Shown piece after piece: positions 27,351 through 29,958 of a DNA stretch of 29,958 nt. The stretch comes from CAWEFA01 sp963808135. Its GTDB lineage: Bacteria > Bacteroidota > Bacteroidia > Bacteroidales > DTGW01. The DNA lies in assembly GCA_963808135.1 (NCBI GenBank), contig CAWEFA010000036.1, positions 1 through 29,958 on the forward strand, in the 5' to 3' direction. Under the pieces are notes generated by a model. The model saw nothing but the letters and a program-made list of their open reading frames with translations. It did no database searches and was not told the DNA's origin. Each line of letters opens with the position of its first letter. Position 1 is the first letter of the stretch. Both the position numbers and the translations under genes were made by a program.

Positions 27351-28015
27351 GGCTCGACTCGGGGGACTGGCCTGGCTATCCATGGAGGCGCGAAGCTGCT
27401 CGACGAGGCCGGTTTCCAGAGGGCGGCCATCTACGCCTCCAACGAGCTCGACGAGACCATCATCCGCAGCCTCAAGGAGGAAGGGGCGCGGATCGCGGTA
27501 TGGGGGGTGGGGACGAAGCTCGTCACCGGCCAGGCCGACGGTGCGCTGGGCGGGGTGTACAAGCTGGGGGCGGTCCGGGAGGGGCCGGGAGCGCCGTGGA
27601 CGCGGCGGGTGAAGATTCGGAGCAGGCCGCCAAGATCAACATCCCCGGGATCCTGCAGGTCCGCCGGGTGGAAGATGGCGCGGGCAGGGCGGTGGCCGAC
27701 GTGATCTATGACGAGGAGCTGGGGTTGCCCGCGGGCGCGGTGATGGTGGACCCCGAGGATCCCACCCGCCGCCGGGAGGTACCGGCGGGGGCCGGGGCCG
27801 AAGACCTCCTCGTGCCGGTCTTCCGGCGTGGAGTGCAGGTGTACCGGTCTCCTCCGCTTTCGGAGATCCGGGCCCGCACCCTTTCCCAGCTTGGTCTCTT
27901 CCACGGCGGAGTGAAGCGATTCGTGAATCCGCACCGCTTTCCGGTGGGGCTCGAGCGCGGGCTCCATGACGCCCGCACGCAGCTCGTGCTCGAGGCGCGG
28001 CGGGCGCCGCGCTAG
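27341..28015 (+). pseudogene. pncB: Nicotinate phosphoribosyltransferase, C-terminal part with three frame shifts
   Basis: NAD-salvage enzyme (nicotinate + PRPP to nicotinate mononucleotide). Only the C-terminal portion is present, beginning at GIRLDSGD, followed by AAIYASNELDETII, WGVGTKLVTGQADGALGGVYKLGAVRE, and later EQAAKINIPGILQVRR and VNPHRFPVGLERGLHD. The pieces lie in different frames. Adding one base at each of three places restores the expected protein: near 27367 (after gggga), near 27393 (cgaagc) and near 27617 (gattcgg). The gene's 5' part is replaced by the Bacteroidota chemoreceptor. GC content and codon use are wholly unlike everything upstream. Confidence 0.85.
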
Positions 28016-28103
28016 GCCGGGGGAGGCCCGCGAGAGGGCTTGGGCCTGCGCAAGGCCGCCAAGCGGCTCGCGACGCTCGGCCTGCGGGGGGCGACGGGGT
28101 GCG

Positions 28104-28890
28104 CTACGCCGCCACTCCGACCGGAGCGCCGGCGAGGGGCAGCGAGCCGTCGCCCTCGACCTCGATCCAGCCCGCGGTACCGGGACGCCCGGCCCGGCTC
28201 GAGATGACGCGGAAGCGGCCCAGCTCGGGGGTGCTGCCCGCGTTCAAGACCCGCAGGGGCCGTTCGGTGTCGGCGCCCAGCAAGAGCTCCGAGGGAGCGT
28301 GGCGGTGGCCGTGGAGCACGAGGTCGCAGCGTCCCGCGATGCGCTGGAGCAGCTCGCCACCCAGCCTCAGCTCGGTCGCGAAGGGCCAGCCAAACAGGTC
28401 GAGAGATCCGCTCGGAGAGGGCATCGGCGGGCAGGGGCAACAGGTGGTGGTGCAGTGCGAGGACGGTGAGAGAGCCCTCCGGAGCGGAGTCGAGCGCGGA
28501 GTCGACCGCGCCCAGATCCGCCTGGGAGAGCATGCCATGGGAGGCGAGGAGCCGGCGGTTGTGCGGGCCGGTGGAGTCGAGCCGGATGACGTACAGGCCG
28601 GGGCGGCTCTCTACGTCGACACGGGCGCAGGGCATGAAACGCCGGCCGGCGTCCTCGGTGAGGCGGTCGTGATTGCCGGGCACGACGACGAGGCGACGGT
28701 GGCCTCGAACGCGCCGGAAGGCGGCCTCGAAGCGGGCCATCTCGGACTCCCGCCCACGATGGGTGACGTCGCCGGTGACGATGGCGGTGGAGACGCCTGC
28801 GTCCTCCAGGGACACCGCGAGGAGCTGCGCCGCCCGGTCGGTGGCGGCGTCGCGGCCGATATGGAGGTCCGACACGTGAGCGATGAGCAT
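28104..28890 (-). CDS. Calcineurin-like metallophosphoesterase (one-base shift)
   Basis: Predicted metal-dependent phosphoesterase of about 261 residues, substrate unknown. The family motifs are in order: SDLHIG (Asp8, His10), GDVTHRG (Asp41), GNHD (Asn73, His74), LALHHHLLPLP, and HGHRH. The first four are in the frame starting at 28890 and the last in a neighbouring frame ending at 28104. Switching frames near 28400 gives a continuous ...SERIS-LFGWPFATELRLGGELLQRI... reading. Start ATG at 28890 immediately precedes the first motif by a normal distance. It ends towards the nicotinate phosphoribosyltransferase gene and is divergent from the acetyltransferase. Confidence 0.85.
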
Positions 28891-29075
28891 GTGCGTTCGC
28901 CTCCCGCCACTGACCCCTGCCTGAACGGTTGGGATCTCACCTCAACTCGGTGACGAGACCGGGTCTTCGGAGGGAATCCTGGGTGAAGGAAGCAAGAGCG
29001 CTGTGCGGCGGTTTGCCGATTCGTTTCCGGTCCGCGACCTCCCGGCCACGAAGGCCCCCTAGCCTCGCTACCCAC

Positions 29076-29081
29076 AGGAGG
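29076..29081 (+). promoter_or_regulatory. Strong Shine-Dalgarno site (aggagg)
   Basis: A perfect aggagg 4 bases before the ATG at 29086 fixes the start of the acetyltransferase. Such sites are rare in the Bacteroidota half, which supports a different source for this part. Confidence 0.8.
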
Positions 29082-29085
29082 CCGC

Positions 29086-29652
29086 ATGTCCGAGAAGACC
29101 GTTTGCCCGCTCCGCCCCGAGGACTACGAGGCCCTGATGCACCTGGAGGAGGAGGTCTTCGGCAAGGAGGGGGAGGCCGTGCTGGGGCCCTACTACGTCC
29201 GGCTCTGCTGCGAGTTCTTCCAGGAATCCTGCTTCGTGGCCCATGACGGGCACGCACCGGTGGGGTACGTGCTCTGCTTCGTGCGCGGGCGCGAGGCCTA
29301 CTGCACGACGCTGGCGGTTGCCCCCTCGCACCAGGGGAGCCGGGTGGCCTTCCTGCTGATCCGCGAGCTGGTGGCTTCGCTCTTGCCGCGTTGCGATTCC
29401 TGCTGGTTCACGGTGAAGGAGGACAACCTCCAGGCCCGCTCGCTTCACTCCGCGCTGGGGGCCAAAGAGGTCGGGACCCGGGAGGCCTTTTACGGTCCGG
29501 GCGATAGGCGGCTGGTCTCTCGGATTGACCGGGAGGGGTTCGAGCGGCTCCGGGCGCGCTTCGAGCGGATGGGCGCTCGTGGCGAAGAGCCGGCCAGCGC
29601 TCTCGACGGTCATGGCCGAGGAGGCGGGGCGGTGGTCATGGGGGCGGCGTGA
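29086..29652 (+). CDS. GNAT-family N-acetyltransferase
   Basis: Acetyl-CoA-dependent acetyltransferase of 188 residues with unknown substrate. The GNAT core is visible: beta strand APVGYVLCFVRG, then the acetyl-CoA motif A region TTLAVAPSHQGSRVAFLLIREL (pyrophosphate loop HQGSRV at 82-87), then CWFTVKEDNLQARSLHSALGAKEVG, typical of motif B. The C-terminal 40 residues are an Arg/Gly-rich extension of low complexity. Its stop TGA overlaps a GTG (29649-29652), the likely start of the next gene, so the two are probably coupled. Confidence 0.85.
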   Translation: MSEKTVCPLRPEDYEALMHLEEEVFGKEGEAVLGPYYVRLCCEFFQESCFVAHDGHAPVGYVLCFVRGREAYCTTLAVAPSHQGSRVAFLLIRELVASLLPRCDSCWFTVKEDNLQARSLHSALGAKEVGTREAFYGPGDRRLVSRIDREGFERLRARFERMGARGEEPASALDGHGRGGGAVVMGAA

Positions 29653-29958
29653 ACCTCTTCCCCGGGTCGCTCTGCTCGCCTTGGCCCGGATAGGCCGGAT
29701 CGCGGTCCTGGCGGCGCGCACGCTCCATTCCGCGCGCCGAGTGAAAGGGAGGCCGGCCGAGGCGGCCCTCGAGGGAGCGAGGTCCTCTCCCTCGCGGCGG
29801 CGAGAGCGCTCGAGGTGCACGGGCTCACGGTCCGCGCGCGCGGACCGCTTCCCAGGGGCCCGGCCCTTCTCGTCGCGAACCACCTCTCCTACCTCGATCC
29901 GCTCTGCGTGGCCTCGCAGGTGGGGTGCGTGCCGGTAGCCAAGGCCGAGCTCGCCTCC
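29649..29958 (+). CDS. PlsC-type lysophospholipid acyltransferase, 5' part (frame-shifted, runs off the end)
   Basis: Membrane acyltransferase that would transfer an acyl chain to a lysophospholipid in phospholipid synthesis. The readable end encodes RGPLPRGPALLVANHLSYLDPL, which contains the catalytic NHxSYxD motif (HX4D). Upstream, a hydrophobic N-terminal helix (RVALLALARIGRIAVLAARTLH) is in a second frame and the GTG start at 29649 is in a third. One missing C near 29660 (ttcccc) and one base near 29778 would join all three. Only about the first 105 residues lie in the window. Confidence 0.75.

Noticed and set aside
27431..27967. 178-residue minus-strand frame in the phosphoribosyltransferase region
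   Set aside because: Shadow of the plus-strand gene, whose conserved motifs are evident in the other strand.
25814..28015. A genuine 733-residue chemoreceptor-phosphoribosyltransferase fusion
   Set aside because: After the junction the frame matches only eight residues of the enzyme before shifting, and composition changes abruptly; the long open frame is fortuitous.
28099..28953. 284-residue plus-strand open frame opposite the metallophosphoesterase
   Set aside because: Antisense frame typical of GC-rich DNA; the minus strand encodes clear catalytic motifs.
27341..29958. Recent horizontal transfer of a GC-rich island
   Set aside because: No integrase, tRNA, repeat or att site at the join, two genes cut at once, and poor sequence quality on the right side; chimera is simpler.

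Overview
The window joins two unrelated pieces of DNA. Bases 1 to about 27,345 are AT-rich and carry Bacteroidota hallmarks: type IX secretion (T9SS) C-terminal sorting domains, C10 peptidase and coat-hanger style surface proteins, TAnnTTTG-type promoter boxes and long AT-rich spacers. From about 27,345 to the end the DNA is very GC-rich, with GC-ending codons and an AGGAGG ribosome site, most like a myxobacterium or similar high-GC proteobacterium-like genome. The switch falls inside a chemoreceptor gene, in the middle of a reading frame, and lands inside a nicotinate phosphoribosyltransferase gene. I read this as a chimeric (misassembled or co-ligated) contig, not a natural fusion.

Layout of the Bacteroidota part. 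1-1,216: an IS256-family (zinc-ribbon, IS1249-like) insertion sequence lying 8 bp beyond the hypB stop codon. 1,225-7,929 (minus strand): a [NiFe]-hydrogenase maturation operon, hypF-hypC-hypD-hypE-methyltransferase-hypB, with a truncated four-helix-bundle (S23-like) gene between hypD and hypE; hypA and the hydrogenase subunits are not seen. 7,930-8,983: a gene-free stretch full of palindromic repeats. 8,984-13,711: a repetitive surface protein and a large secreted zinc metalloprotease with a T9SS tail, bracketed by two ~100-bp direct copies of a palindromic repeat. 14,054-14,899: polyphosphate kinase 2. 15,000-18,095 (minus): a C10 cysteine protease with Ig-like, propeller and T9SS domains. 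18,362-20,341: a LysM/periplasmic-binding lipoprotein-like protein. 20,704-27,344: a signalling block with a REC-PAS-histidine kinase, a LuxR-type response regulator, CheA, CheW and a chemoreceptor cut off by the junction.

The GC-rich part holds the 3' part of nicotinate phosphoribosyltransferase, a convergent metallophosphoesterase, a GNAT acetyltransferase and the start of a PlsC-type acyltransferase that runs off the end.

A recurring feature is genes split by one-base shifts in short homopolymer runs (hypF, the surface protein, the metalloprotease, the response regulator, and nearly every gene of the GC-rich part). Sequencing error is the simplest explanation; I annotate these as whole genes and give the shift positions. 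The transposase shift at an A7 run goes the opposite way from the other Bacteroidota-side shifts and may be a genuine programmed -1 frameshift. I found no clearly new defence or biosynthetic system; the most interesting leads are the non-coding repeat elements, the methyltransferase inside the hyp operon and the IS frameshift.
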